Below are positions 51,817 through 62,283 of a DNA stretch of 64,000 nt, piece by piece. Source of the DNA: a candidate division SR1 bacterium (lineage in GTDB: Bacteria > Patescibacteriota > Gracilibacteria > Absconditabacterales > Absconditicoccaceae); the NCBI GenBank assembly GCA_026397475.1, contig JAPLUT010000005.1, forward strand, positions 1 to 64,000, given 5' to 3'. Below the pieces are notes generated by a model. It did no database searches. It had not been told where the DNA came from and was given only the letters and a program-made list of their open reading frames with translations. The position numbers and the translations under genes were made by a program. Numbering within the stretch: the stretch's first letter is position 1; every line of letters begins with the position of its first letter.

Positions 51817-52599
51817 CTACTCTTCAATAAACCATATTCCTAAACCGTCATCTTTACAATGCTCATCTATACACCCTTCTTCACTATGACATCTTATTCC
51901 ACATCTTATTCCACATTTTTTTCCACATTTTTTTCCGATCCATAAGTACATACCATCAAAACTATCCACCCATCTATCATTTTCTTTTGTGTAGCATCAG
52001 ACTTGATCTACTCATAGTAATTCTAAGAAATCTTTTACTTTGGGTGATTTAATATTTTCCCATATCTCATTTCCTCTAGGAAATATGTTTATCATGTTCA
52101 TATATTCTTTTTCACTACATATTCTCTTCCCCATGGCTTCTATCTTTTCAACTGCTTCAAAGTTAACTCGCAATCATTTCTGTCATGAATTCTCATTCTT
52201 CGTTCGTACATTTTTACCTATTTCTATCCCTGGGATATCTTTTATCTCTTCGTAAGTAGCCTGCCTAGGTGCCATTTTAACGGGACCTTCTGGAGTGAAA
52301 AATATCAATCAACCACTTTTTGTAAAATCCACTTTTTCATTTAACATTCTGAGCATTTCTTCATCTTTTTCTGCTACAAGTTTATCAGTTATTGTTCTAA
52401 ATCTTTCCCATTGATAACGAGGTCAGTTTCTATCTACTCTTTGAAGAATTTCTTTTTGAAGAGCAAGAATTTTTTTTTCTTCAACTAGTTTAGCATCACA
52501 AGCAATTGCTTCTATAAGATTTTTTCTACACTCTTCTGTGAGTTTACTAAAAAAATCCTTTGCTCCTTCTAAAGTTTCTAATTTTTTATGTACTTCCAT
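51817..52599 (-). CDS. Full-length member of the MET-x-LET-EG family with Cys-rich tail
   Basis: 260 residues. Begins MEVHKKLETLEGAKDFFSKL. The middle has RQATYEEIKDIPGIEIGKNV and FPRGNEIWENIKSPKVKDFL. The C-terminus holds a Cys-rich repeat (GKKCGKKCGIRCGIRCHSEE) encoded by near-perfect 15-nt tandem repeats, then GCIDEHCKDDG, which could bind a metal. Family unknown. It and its two paralogues interrupt the transporter operon. Confidence 0.68.
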
Positions 52600-52675
52600 A
52601 TCTTATGCTTAAAGTATAAATGTTGACATTTAGAGAATACATTATTTAATATCTATTTCAAGAGATGTCAATAAA

Positions 52676-52712
52676 AAAATGTAGTAGAAGTTCTTCTACA
52701 ACATAATTACAA
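52676..52712 (-). terminator. Possible terminator after LivM
   Basis: TGTAGTAGAAG-TT-CTTCTACAACA, a stem of about 10 bp 20 nt downstream of the livM-like stop, followed by T-rich sequence on the minus strand. A similar hairpin lies at 57557-57580. Confidence 0.45.
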
Positions 52713-52732
52713 GGGAATACCTATGAGGAAAA

Positions 52733-53608
52733 TTATACGTCTCTTCCAAATTTCGTCTTTCTAAAGACAATAAATGAAACGATAACAATCATCGCACCAA
52801 ACAACATCTCTCTAAAATATCCTAACCTACTCGGATCTACAATCTTGAAAAATCTGAGATACTCGTAAAAAAAAGTAACTAATAACCCTACGATTAATGT
52901 CCCTCCATCATTCCATTTGTAGGAAACGAATACAATTACGAGAGCAAGTTCCAGCATACCTATCCAGAAACTAGAAGGATCGATATACAGATAATAGAAG
53001 CTAAATAAGTTTCATCAGATTACCGCTAAAGCCGTAGTAACAAGGATCATTCCGGTTTTGTATTTGTTGATACTCGTTCACAATGACTTTACGCTCAGTA
53101 AGTTTTCTCATCGTCAAGTAAGTATTTTGTAGATATAAGTTCTTTTGAAGTAGATTAAAAATCCAACCACTATTCCGATAACTATCGCTCAGAAAATAAA
53201 AAATTGCCATAAGCTTTGCAGGACTATTCCTCCGATAAGATTTCTTGAAATACCGGAAAGTCACAATGCTCATCAGGTCACTCCCTCTAGATTGTATGCA
53301 AGCTGGTAGACAAGCATATAGAGAGCAAATGTCCCTATAGTAAAATAAACATCATTGAGCTTTGATGACAAAAAGAGAATAAGAAAGGTGAAAGGAATCG
53401 CTGCGAGAAATGAGATTCCGATACATCATAAAATTCAGATTCCTAAATTAATATTGATCAACGCTCCTATATAACTCGCAAACATAATAATTGCGATGTA
53501 TGAAAAATCCAATCCTCATTTGAGTTTTATGAAAAATTTAAATCCACTCGCGATGACAGTGAAGATAATTGCCGTGATAATGATATGCAGGATGAAATTA
53601 CTAAACAT
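52733..53608 (-). CDS. Branched-chain amino acid-type ABC permease (LivM-like)
   Basis: 291 residues with about nine hydrophobic segments (FILHIIITAIIFTVIASGF; ISFLAAIPFTFLILFLSS; FFIFGAIVIGIVVGFLIYF; ALVIVFVSYK). It contains GALGLSGISR and YKTGMILVTTALAVIGGN, which match the EAA-like loop region and the GxxAGxxG-type turn of LivM, and the DPSSFWIGMLELALVIV stretch typical of the last third. TGA encodes several of the conserved Gly residues. It pairs with LivH (85 nt upstream). Confidence 0.88.
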
Positions 53609-53693
53609 ACGTATAGACGAAATAAATGGGAGCAGGTTACAGGTTACAAGTTGTAGCAACCTGCTCCCTGTAATTTGTGACCTGTTCCTGTGC

Positions 53694-54515
53694 TTAAATC
53701 TTCCTTCTTCTTATCATAAAAAGTCATTCAGGCTTCCATAAAAGGACTCAGAGTATTATTATAAGTACTAGTGTTTCTTTGTATGCTATGGGCAATCACA
53801 AGGTAATGAAAAGAAAATATTCTAAGAGAACATAGAGCAACGCTCAGACAAAAATATATTCTTTTTTGCCGACACCTACGAGGATCATAATTCAAATTCA
53901 CTTGATGAGATAGAAGACGCCGTCGGTAGCCTTGAGATTAGTTTCATTGATGATGAAAAGCGCATTGACTACGAGCAATCAAAATAGTCAGCCAAAAAGT
54001 TGATGTAATAATTTTGTACTCTTGATGCCTAAACTATCAGTCGTTTGTGTATTTTCTTCTATACTAGTATAGACCTTTCCGATCAAAGATCCCTTGAGGA
54101 GATAATACGTTATTCATGAAATACCTAGAATCATAATAAGCAGGATCCATGGGGTGGTAGTGAAAAGATGCAATCCAATAGAACTAGGGCCATACATATA
54201 ATTTACCATGTTTTGTACAAAAACATTAAGCCCTATAGTTATGACAAGTCCCACATGATCTCTTTGTTTCGTATTAGGAAAATATTTTATCAATGCCCGA
54301 TTAACTCATCGGTAGATAATAATTAATGAACAAATCATAAAAATATTCTGAACCGTAAATCACTGATTGACTACACCATAAATGATATACCCCATCATCC
54401 CGACAAATGCTCCTATCGAAAAATTAATAAACTTTCCATAGGCAAAATAGGAACTCATAACAAGTCCTATACTGCCGTAAATTAAGGTATTGAAAAGAAT
54501 ATAGGAGAAATCCAC
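53694..54515 (-). CDS. Branched-chain amino acid-type ABC permease (LivH-like)
   Basis: 273 residues, strongly hydrophobic, with about eight transmembrane helices. It has FNTLIYGSIGLVMSSY, NFSIGAFVGMMGYI (the N-F-a-x-G-e type start of LivH), VITIGLNVFVQN, and the C-terminal IILVLLSPKGLF ending with a basic RRRKI. No ATG fits; the GTG at 54515 is taken as start. Together with LivM it would form the channel for branched-chain or related amino acids, urea or amides. Confidence 0.87.
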
Positions 54516-54569
54516 TTTAAATGAATGCAGAATGTAAAATGCAGAATGTAGAATGATAGTATCTTTTTT

Positions 54570-54655
54570 ATTACCTCGCCCCCGCCCCTCTCCACTTTAT
54601 AGAGAGGGGTGTTTCCCTCTCCATGAAATGGGGAGGGATTAAGGGTGGGGTGACT
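54570..54655. repeat. Long palindromic intergenic repeat (CCCTCTC family)
   Basis: CCCGCCCCTCTCCACTTTAT pairs with itself and with CCCTCTCCATGAAATGGGGAGGG, ending GTGGGGTGA. Next to it (54520-54556) are AATGCAGAATGTAAAATGCA tandem repeats. No gene in 54516-54687. Confidence 0.7.
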
Positions 54656-54687
54656 AAACGTCCGTAATTCAAAATTCAAAATTTCCC

Positions 54688-55032
54688 TTATATTCCTTTT
54701 CCTGATTTTGGCTTTCTTCCTTGAGAAAGCGACTTGCTTCAAAATACTTCTTGGATTTTTGTGTTTACGTCTTTTCTATATTTATCAAAACAGTTAGGTC
54801 CAGCACTCGTAGAAATGCTAGCGTTACAAGGGATGAATTCAGGTTCTCATTTTTCTAAAAATGATGCAAGATTTTTTTGGAACTCAGGATCGCCAGGACG
54901 AAAATTTCCTCACATTTCAATTTGCCCATAGAGATCAATATCTGATCCCCCTTGAACGGGTGGTGGGGCGAAATTAGTAGTAACCGGCGGCAATCCTTCT
55001 GTCTTTGTAAATTCTGGTTTTCTATAGTTCAT
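54688..55032 (-). CDS. Small acidic protein of the transporter operon
   Basis: 114 residues starting MNYRKPEFTKTEGLPPVTTN; two Cys residues (IPCNASI and GPNCFDKY) and DPEFQKNLASFLEKGEPEF, in which both Gly codons are TGA. No signal peptide, no transmembrane helix, family unknown. It lies 29 nt after the LivJ-like gene and before LivH, so it is probably co-transcribed. Confidence 0.62.
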
Positions 55033-55061
55033 ATTTTTATTGGGAAGAGAATAAAAATAGA

Positions 55062-56216
55062 TTATTTTATGAACTCTGGTTTACCCTTAACTATTTTTTT
55101 GAAAACAAACTGGAGTCACTGTGCGTCTGTTCCTTTGAAATAATATTTACCAAAATATCATTCTCTTGGATTGCTTTGATTTATTGACTTAAGATAACTT
55201 GCGATAGTTTGAGGAGTACGATTTCCTGCATCAAACATATCCGTAATAAGATTGATAGCTTCCTGGTACAATACCAAGTAAAAGTTTACTCATTTGACGG
55301 TATACTTTTTGTTAAAATCGCTCATCATATTTGCAACTGTTGATGAATACTTGCTTCGATCATCAGGCAATGTAGCACCTAGAAATCATTCCATTTTACT
55401 TGCTACAGCATCCAAAATGCTTGTAGAAAATAAAGTATCTGTACCAATCCAATCCCCTGTAAAGGCCTTAAGTGTACCTTCTTCATCAAACTTATTGATC
55501 ATAGAGATGAAGAGCGTATCCGTACCTCCATTTACAATAACCACATCATCAATATTTTTTACCTGATTTCAGATTTGTTTTGTAATAATAGTAATATCTT
55601 TTTCGCTAGCTGCAACTTTTTCATCAAGCAAGACATTTCATTTATAGATACTCTTAAGTGTTTTAACAAAATCTACCGCATAATCCGTATCTTCATAGAT
55701 TACTGCTATATTTTTGGAATTGTGATCATTAAGATAGTTTGCAATAAGATTTGCCTGATTAATATCAGAATAGAATCTTCGTACTCCGTCTCACAGTTTT
55801 GTAATAGCAGGAGAACTTGATGCAGCAGAAAGGAGTGGAATATGATAGGTCTGAGCTACTTTTACAGCAGCAATAGTTTCTGCAGAACACACTCATCCAA
55901 GAATCATATCTACATTGTCTATCGTAATGAGTTTCTGTGCGGCAGCTGCAGCATCTTTTCAGCTACACTTTCCATCTTCATAAATAAATTGAACATCATA
56001 GCCCTTTACCTTTCCCTCTTGCTTCATCTTATCAAAAGTAAATTTGTATGAATTTACCGTATCTTCACCATAGGTTGCTGCAGGTCAAGATAATGGTGCG
56101 ATAACTCCTACTTTTACAGTTTTGATTTCTGTAGGTGTAGAAGTTGTTTGTGAACATCAAGCAAGCGTAGTAAGGAATAGTCCTAAAATTAGCATCAGAG
56201 AGAATTGTTTTTTCAT
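55062..56216 (-). CDS. Solute-binding lipoprotein (LivJ-like) 1
   Basis: 384 residues. The signal MKKQFSLMLILGLFLTTLAG ends in a lipobox LAGC whose Gly is TGA. The mature part is a type I periplasmic-binding fold: VKVGVIAPLSGPAATYGEDT, YEDGKCSGKDAAAAAQKLI, VDMILGGVCSAETIAA, SSSPAITKLGDGVRRFY, AVIYEDTDYAVDF and GYFGKYYFKGTDAQG. It delivers amino acids or similar solutes to LivH/LivM. A second, closely similar protein is encoded just upstream. Confidence 0.9.
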
Positions 56217-56324
56217 AAGTAAGAATAAAAGAATAAAATAAGACGTGGAAAGTTCCGTAAAAACTTTCCCGTCGTTTTTATCTATAGGAATTATTTTAAA
56301 TTCTTATAGATAAAAAGGCAACTT

Positions 56325-57454
56325 TTAGTTAATAACGACCGGTTTTTTGTTTTCTATTTGTTGGATGACATAATGTATTCCTACGACATCGCTTCCATCG
56401 AAGTAATACTTCCCAAAAATCATTCTCTTTGGTTGTTTTGGTCGATGGCGTGTAAATATTTTTGGATGGAGATACTGTCATAATTTCAAGCGACGATTGC
56501 ATCTAAAATAACTTTCATCGCCTCTCATTGAAATACGATGTAGCTTGCAACGACTTTTATCGGATATGATTTTTCAAACTCAGCGACAAATGATTGTGCT
56601 TTGTTTCATAGATTATCCACTAGAGGTACGTCAACTTGTTGTGCTCACTCCATGATATCCCCTACTCCATCCAAAAAACTAGTTGCAGAATAAAAATAGG
56701 CACTCATAATTTTTCCCTTATAAAGACTTAGCAATCATTCTTTTTGAAATGCCTTAGCTTTTGCGATGGCATGCGTATCATCTTGATCTATTACGACTAC
56801 CCCCTCAGCATTTGATGATTTAATTTGCTTCGCAACCAAAGACAAATCTTTTTCATCTATCTGTACTTTGATATCAGCGAGGATTTTTCCTTGATAATTC
56901 TTTCTCACAGCATCGGATAATGCCACCCCGTAATCATTATTATCATAGACAAGAATTATGCTTTTGAAACGTTTGGATACCTGTTCAGAAAGTTTTTTTC
57001 CTGCATAGGTATCATTAATATATTTGAATACATGATCTCCTAATGTAGAAATAATGGGATCACTAGAAACCGAATCCATCAATACTACACCATTTTCTTG
57101 TGCAAGCTTGCCTGCGGGCATAGTCTCTGCTGAGCAACTTCCTCACATAATCACAGGAACTTGATCAATATTAATTAATTTCTGGGCGGCACTCGTCGCA
57201 TCTTTTCCATTACACTTTCCATCTTCTACGATGAGGTCTATCTTGAGATTCTTGTGTTCTGCGTTAAATTTATCCGTAAGATATCTATAGGTATTTACTC
57301 CATCCATTCCGTAATCTGTTGCAGGTCAAGAAACCGGAGCAATCACTCAAATTTTAATTGCCTTTATTTCTGTTGATGTAGAAGTCTGTGTACATCAAGC
57401 AAGCGTTGCAAGGAGTACTCCTAAAATGAGAGTCAGAGATAATCTTTTTTTCAT
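56325..57454 (-). CDS. Solute-binding lipoprotein (LivJ-like) 2, frameshifted near the end
   Basis: Reads as MKKRLSLTLILGVLLATLAG-C (lipobox Gly = TGA), then IKIGVIAPVSGPATDYGMDG, VEDGKCNGKDATSAAQKL, VPVIMGGSCSAETMPA and ILVYDNNDYGVALSDAV. At a five-A run (plus 56415-56419) the frame runs into a stop at 56381; one more base would continue to FGKYYFDGSDVVGIHYVIQQ and a stop at 56325, as in the paralogue. So either the last about 30 residues are lost or the base is missing from the assembly. First gene of the transporter cluster. Confidence 0.8.
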
Positions 57455-57827
57455 AAAGAGATAGTTTAGGTCTATAAATATTTTGTTGACATTCATAAAA
57501 ACAGTGACATAGTAAAAAACTACCATTGATTTTCAATAGTAGTCTTGAACAAAGTGTAGTAGAATATCTTCTACAATATAGGGACGGAGGACAAGAATAT
57601 ATTCTCTATATTTTGTCTCCCTTTGTAAAGGGATTTATCTATCGTAGATAGAGATGCCGAATCCACCTTCGTGGATAAAGGACAGAGGGACTTAAAATTA
57701 TAATAAATAAATTTATCAACAAATCCTCCATCCGCAAAATGCGGATACCTCCTCCTTTAAAAAGGAGGACAAAAATTATGTATTTTTGTTCCTGAACTTA
57801 TAAAATAATTTAACTAAGTATATAGTA
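57455..57827. repeat. Intergenic region with several palindromic repeats
   Basis: Contains the TGTAGTAGAATATCTTCTACA hairpin (57557-57580), a CCCTTTGTAAAGGG...GGACAGAGGGA repeat (57600-57692) and, at 57714-57774, an inverted copy of the 36.3-kb repeat with ATCCGC palindromes. No gene. Confidence 0.7.
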
Positions 57828-59675
57828 TTACTTACTTTTCTCTAATGCTTTTTCTGCCTGAGCCCGACGACTCGTAATGTCTGCGATTATTTTTTTTCAC
57901 AATTCTAGACTATAGGTTTTGTTTATCATCCCTGTAGTATGACTAGCCACTATGTATTGCTTTGTAATGGGAGGCTTTCTGTCGAGTTGATATGTGTCAT
58001 TCTCTCTTCTTTCGCAGGTAGAAACTACCATTACACTATACGTCACTCAATACGCATCCTCATACTCATCCATGACTTTTTCGAAATAACATTTAGTACT
58101 TTGAGGAAGATTGTTTTCGTGAATGGCTGTATCGTTTTCTTTTGTTGGGTTTATGTAATAGGAGTTATCACCGTTTGCCATAGGATCTACTTCCCAGTCT
58201 ATAGTTAAGTCACCCTGAAAATTTGTGGTTTCATTAAAATATTTTTGATATTGCTTCATATCTTTGTACGGTAAAAGATCACATCACCATTGATTAAGCA
58301 AGACGGTATTGTTCGGGATAAGCACGTTTGAGATAAAATCATTTGCTATCTTTGTTATCCTTTCTATATCCATAGAGACATCATTCAGATTATTTCACTT
58401 AAGAAGCTCATTTTTAATCAATGCCTTGATTTCTTCTTCAGAAGTATTTTTTATCTTATATGCTTTGAGTAATTCATAATAAACATTATTCGTTGCAACA
58501 TCTAGCATCCCTAATTTTGATTCCATCGTTGTATGATTTTGAAACGAGTAATGATATCCTGATTGTAACTTTTTTGCTTTGAGTTTACTTGCCAAAAGGG
58601 CGATTTCTTTTTCCTTATTTTCTTTTTCTTTTTGATGTTTGATATAAGACGAGGTTCATACTGCCCCTCATAATGCTCACAGAAGCAATGAAGACACCAG
58701 TCCTGTATATATTGCCAACTTTTTAATAGTCCCCTTTCTTTCTATTTTTTTATCTTCTACTTTTTGGATTTGAGTATTATCAATGTACAATCTTTCAAAT
58801 TGCACATTAGGATTTATTTGTTTACAAAAATTATGAAACTTGAGTAATTCAGGGAAACGATCAAGAGAATAATCCTTGTCTTTTGAATCCTTTCCGTACA
58901 ATAACATTCAGATAATTCTATCATACCTTATCTGCCTGATAGCGCCTCATTGAATATTCTTCCCTTTTAAAATTTCGTACAAACGGATAGCTACTTCTAT
59001 CATCGCATAATAGTCAGACTCATTTTCACCGATAGGAAGAGTATCCATTTTTTTCTGTTCCTCTGGTTTTGTAGCATAAAGGGTGATCATGAATTTCCCA
59101 TCCTTCTTGCTTATGGCATACAAATACCTTGCTATATCTAACGGGGAAAAACTTTGGGGATCAAGAACGATTTCTTTGTCAGATTGTAATCCAACAACTC
59201 ACTTTTTTTCTAGCAGAGAAAACACTTCTGGATACTGATCTGCGACACTAACGATATCTACCTTATGCATATGCTCTTTAAAATATTTTTTGATTATTTT
59301 CTCTATTTCTTTCTTTTCTTGTTCGTACAATAATACTTCTTTCATCCCCCTGTCATCATCTTTATTTGTTAGTATATCTGCCAGATCTTTTCGAATTTGA
59401 ATCGTTATCTTTTGTCATAATCCTACCTTATGAAGTAAGTAATCTAAGGCTCCAGCCAGAAATTCTTTGGTATAGAGTGTTTCGTTTTTTTTATCCATCT
59501 TTCCTATTTGAAAACAGAAATTATCCTTATCCAGAGCAAGATTTCTATCATCTTTTTTTCATTCAATCCCATAATAACTTATATTATTTTTAGGAACCAC
59601 AAAATTTAATTTACTATCTCGTTGAGTAAATTTTTCTTTTCCTTTTTTAGCTATGTTTCCAAGTATACGCGCCAT
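57828..59675 (-). CDS. Large single-TM protein, paralogue of the 43.2-45.6 kb gene
   Basis: 615 residues. The inner part (1-330) includes IARYLYAISKKDGKF, SDYYAMIEVAIRLYEIL, IQGGAIRQIRYDRIIG and FPELLKFHNFCKQINP, aligned with the 43-45 kb protein. A transmembrane helix lies at about 335-355 (LAIYTGLVSSLLLGALGGAV, partly TGA-coded). The outer part is helical and shorter than in the paralogue (LQSGYHYSFQNHTTME; EVDPMANGDNSYYINPTKEN). A promoter with the paired palindrome lies directly upstream, followed by a TrmB gene. Function unknown. Confidence 0.72.
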
Positions 59676-59704
59676 CACATTATTAAGGAATAAATGGCGA
59701 TATA

Positions 59705-59786
59705 ATTATACTCAGAATAGTCTTTTTTGCAAATTTCTAAAAGAAATTTGTAAACAAATTCTCATCCTGAGAATTTATAAACAATT
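59705..59786 (-). promoter_or_regulatory. Promoter and paired palindromes before the 615-residue gene
   Basis: -35 TTGCAA (59727-59732), 16-nt spacer, -10 TATAAT (59705-59710). Upstream of the -35 box lie ATTTGTAAACAAAT (59746-59759) and ATTTATAAACAATT (59773-59786), the same pair as at 26728-26790, here directly next to the TrmB gene. Confidence 0.65.
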
Positions 59787-59801
59787 TTTTTCTATATGTT
59801 T

Positions 59802-60557
59802 TTACTTCTTACCTTTTTTACTCAATTTTCGAATCAGATTAAACATACTTTTGAGTCCATTATGAAGTGTCGTACTTTCTATGGTCAAACCACAGAGTTC
59901 GTTACTCGTATACATCAATATAGCAATTTTGTTATTTCCGTATACAATGATTTCGTTAGCAAAATCAAAAACAGGATCATCAATCACTATAGAGTCATGA
60001 GTTTTAATATTATATTCAGAATATTTACTTGTACTTTTTGCTGCAATTACCTTCGTTTTAGTTTTGTATTTTAATCTCCAAGGCACAAATTCCTTGGTAA
60101 GATATTCTTGAAAACGAGGGTCTATCTTACTCGTTCCTACAAAAGTCAGAAACGGTTCACCCGCAGACATGAGCTTCCCGGAGACGATTACTTCTTCGTA
60201 AATGGACTTAAGTCCTTCTATACCATCAAAAAACTGCACCTTCGGTTTATTGTCATACTTGTTGGCGATTGCCAAAAACTGAGGCAATGCTTCCTTGAGT
60301 AGGGCATATTTATCTTCAGATTTTTTAAGAAGCTTCTCTGGTGATATAACGGTGTAATATGTCGTATTTTTCTTATTCACTTCCGTAGCAAGTCATTTTT
60401 TTACTAAACTTTTAAGTGCTGAATATATGGTTACTCTGTTCTCTGAAGTACGCCTTGCGATACTACTGACAGGAGCAGTACCTAGCTCTAAAACAGCCAA
60501 ATAGCTTTGCGCCTCGGTCTTGGATAATCAATGGTCTTGAAGTAACTGATCTAACAT
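59802..60557 (-). CDS. TrmB-family transcriptional regulator
   Basis: 251 residues. Winged HTH at the N-terminus (LSKTEAQSYLAVLELGTAPV, RRTSENRVTIYSALKSL), then the TrmB effector domain: VQFFDGIEGLKSIYEEVIV, FLTFVGTSKIDPRFQEYL, PWRLKYKTKTKVIAAKS, SIVIDDPVFDF and ALMYTSNELCGLTIEST-like ILMYTSNELCGLTIES. It ends in KLSKKGKK. It is the sister of the regulator at 45.6 kb; both precede a paralogous single-TM protein gene, and this one is followed by the palindrome pair that it could bind. Confidence 0.85.
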
Positions 60558-60612
60558 TACACACAAGTTACAAAGTAAAGGGTACAAGTTGCAAACATAT
60601 ATTTTTTAAATT

Positions 60613-62283
60613 CTAAGCTCTAAGTCTTTTTGTTACTCTCTCCTTCCCCATCACTTGCATGACAGAATATAAGTCTGGAGTTTGTGCGGTGCAACACAGT
60701 TGAATTCTTAGAAACATAGCTAAATCTCAAATTTTTCCTACATATCACCCCTCCTTGAATTCTGCATTATTTCATGCGAAACCATATTTTTTTCAGATTT
60801 CTTTCAACTGAGCGAACCATTCTTCTACGGACATTGATAAGTTCATGACTTGAATATACTCATCGACGAAACTTTTTGCGATATCTTTTGATATGATACT
60901 TTTTTCTTTCTGAATTCTGAATTCTGAATTCTGAATTAATTTTGCCCGTTCCTCATCAAAGAAAAAACGTAACTGTGTTTCTACATCTGCATACGTAGTA
61001 AATCTCTTCGGATCCTTTGCGGCCTGCCCCGTCTTTAGCGGGGTATGGCGTTCGATGTTTAATGCTGCTTTTATATAAGAGACATCAGATTTCATCAAAG
61101 CAGCTAGTTCCGGTCTATATTTTTCTGCTCGGGTCAAACTTTGCTCATACAGTTCATCAGTTGAAATTTTAGAGAGATAATTATTATTTACACTTTGAAG
61201 TTTTACAAAATCAAATAATGCTCACGACTTACTCATCTTTTCAAGCTTCATCTCAAAGTCGAGATATGTCTTATCAGGATTGGCTTTTTGTCGCTCTTCA
61301 AATCATGGATCAATGAGCGTAAGAAGAAACTCGATAATTCCTTGTGTCGCATATCCTTTCTCGAAAAAAAATCAGATATCAGATTCTGGATCATGTCTTT
61401 TGGAAAGTTTTCTTTTATTTCAATTATCTAATTTGAGTAATGGGGCAACATGACAATACTTAGGAATAGGCAATCCAAATGACTGAAAAAGCTGTATGTG
61501 TAATGGTACAGAAGGAAGTCGTTCTTCTGATCTAATTACATGAGAAGTTCTCATTAGATGATCATCAGCAATATGCGCAAGATGATAGGTTGGTAATTCA
61601 TCAGACTTGATAAGTACGATATCATTGAAATTGTCTATCGTTTCTATCCTTCACTTTACTACATCATCAAAGACAACTCTCTTAGTTGCATCTCCGGGAG
61701 AGCGAAATCTAATCACAAAGTTTTTATCCGATTGTAATTTCTCTAAAATTTCTTCTGAAGACTTATTTCTTCGAACTGAATAATTTCAATAGATACCTGG
61801 AGTTACTTTACTTTTAGTTTGTAATTCACGGGTAGCATTCATTTCTTCTGTCGTCATCCAACAAGGATAGGCTAGCCCATTTGCTAACAAATGCTTTGCA
61901 AATACCTTGTAGATAGATTTTCTTTGGGACTGTTTGTACGGTCCGTAATTTCCTACATCGCTATGATTTTCACCGAGAGATCATTCATCTATTCCGATAC
62001 CAAATGTTTTCATATATTGTACAATCAGCTCGACTGATCCCTCAACTTCTCTTTTTTGATCAGTGTCTTCTATCCTAAGCATAAACGTTCATGCATTTTG
62101 TTTAGCAAATTTTCGTGAAATAAATCCCGTAGAAACTCCTCCGATATGAAGAAATCCCGTAGGACTCGGTGCGAAACGCGTACAGACAGAATGGGATCTT
62201 GGAGGATATTTTTTTTCTAAATCTTGAATCGTTTCTGTTACCTCAGGGAAGATTATATCAGCGAGTTCTTTTCGTGTTGTCAT
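60613..62283 (-). CDS. gltX: Glutamyl-tRNA synthetase
   Basis: 556 residues. Charges tRNA-Glu (or tRNA-Gln as a non-discriminating enzyme). The HIGH motif is [13 protein letters not shown]; the KMSKS motif is [11 protein letters not shown]; other marks are [27 protein letters not shown] and [14 protein letters not shown] supplies many glycines. Two segments look like inserted repeats: [13 protein letters not shown], encoded by the CCCCGTCTTTAGCGGGG palindrome, and [11 protein letters not shown], encoded by tandem TTCTGAA units (60909-60937); both lie in the C-terminal anticodon-binding part, where length varies. Confidence 0.94.
60909..60937. repeat. Tandem TTCTGAA repeat inside gltX
   Basis: Four copies of TTCTGAA/ATTCTGAA in frame within gltX. 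Related sequences stand in intergenic regions at 8551-8580 and 54520-54556. Confidence 0.7.
61027..61043. repeat. Palindrome CCCCGTCTTTAGCGGGG inside gltX
   Basis: Variant of the palindrome in rlmH and the two tRNA-Lys copies; read in frame as part of the C-terminal domain of the synthetase. Confidence 0.7.

Noticed and set aside
52733-53273. Frameshift within the LivM-like gene
   Set aside because: A careful retranslation shows an unbroken frame from 53608 to 52733 with TGA as Gly.
36277-57774. CRISPR array
   Set aside because: The repeats are single palindromes spread over kilobases, not regularly spaced repeats with spacers, and no cas gene is present.
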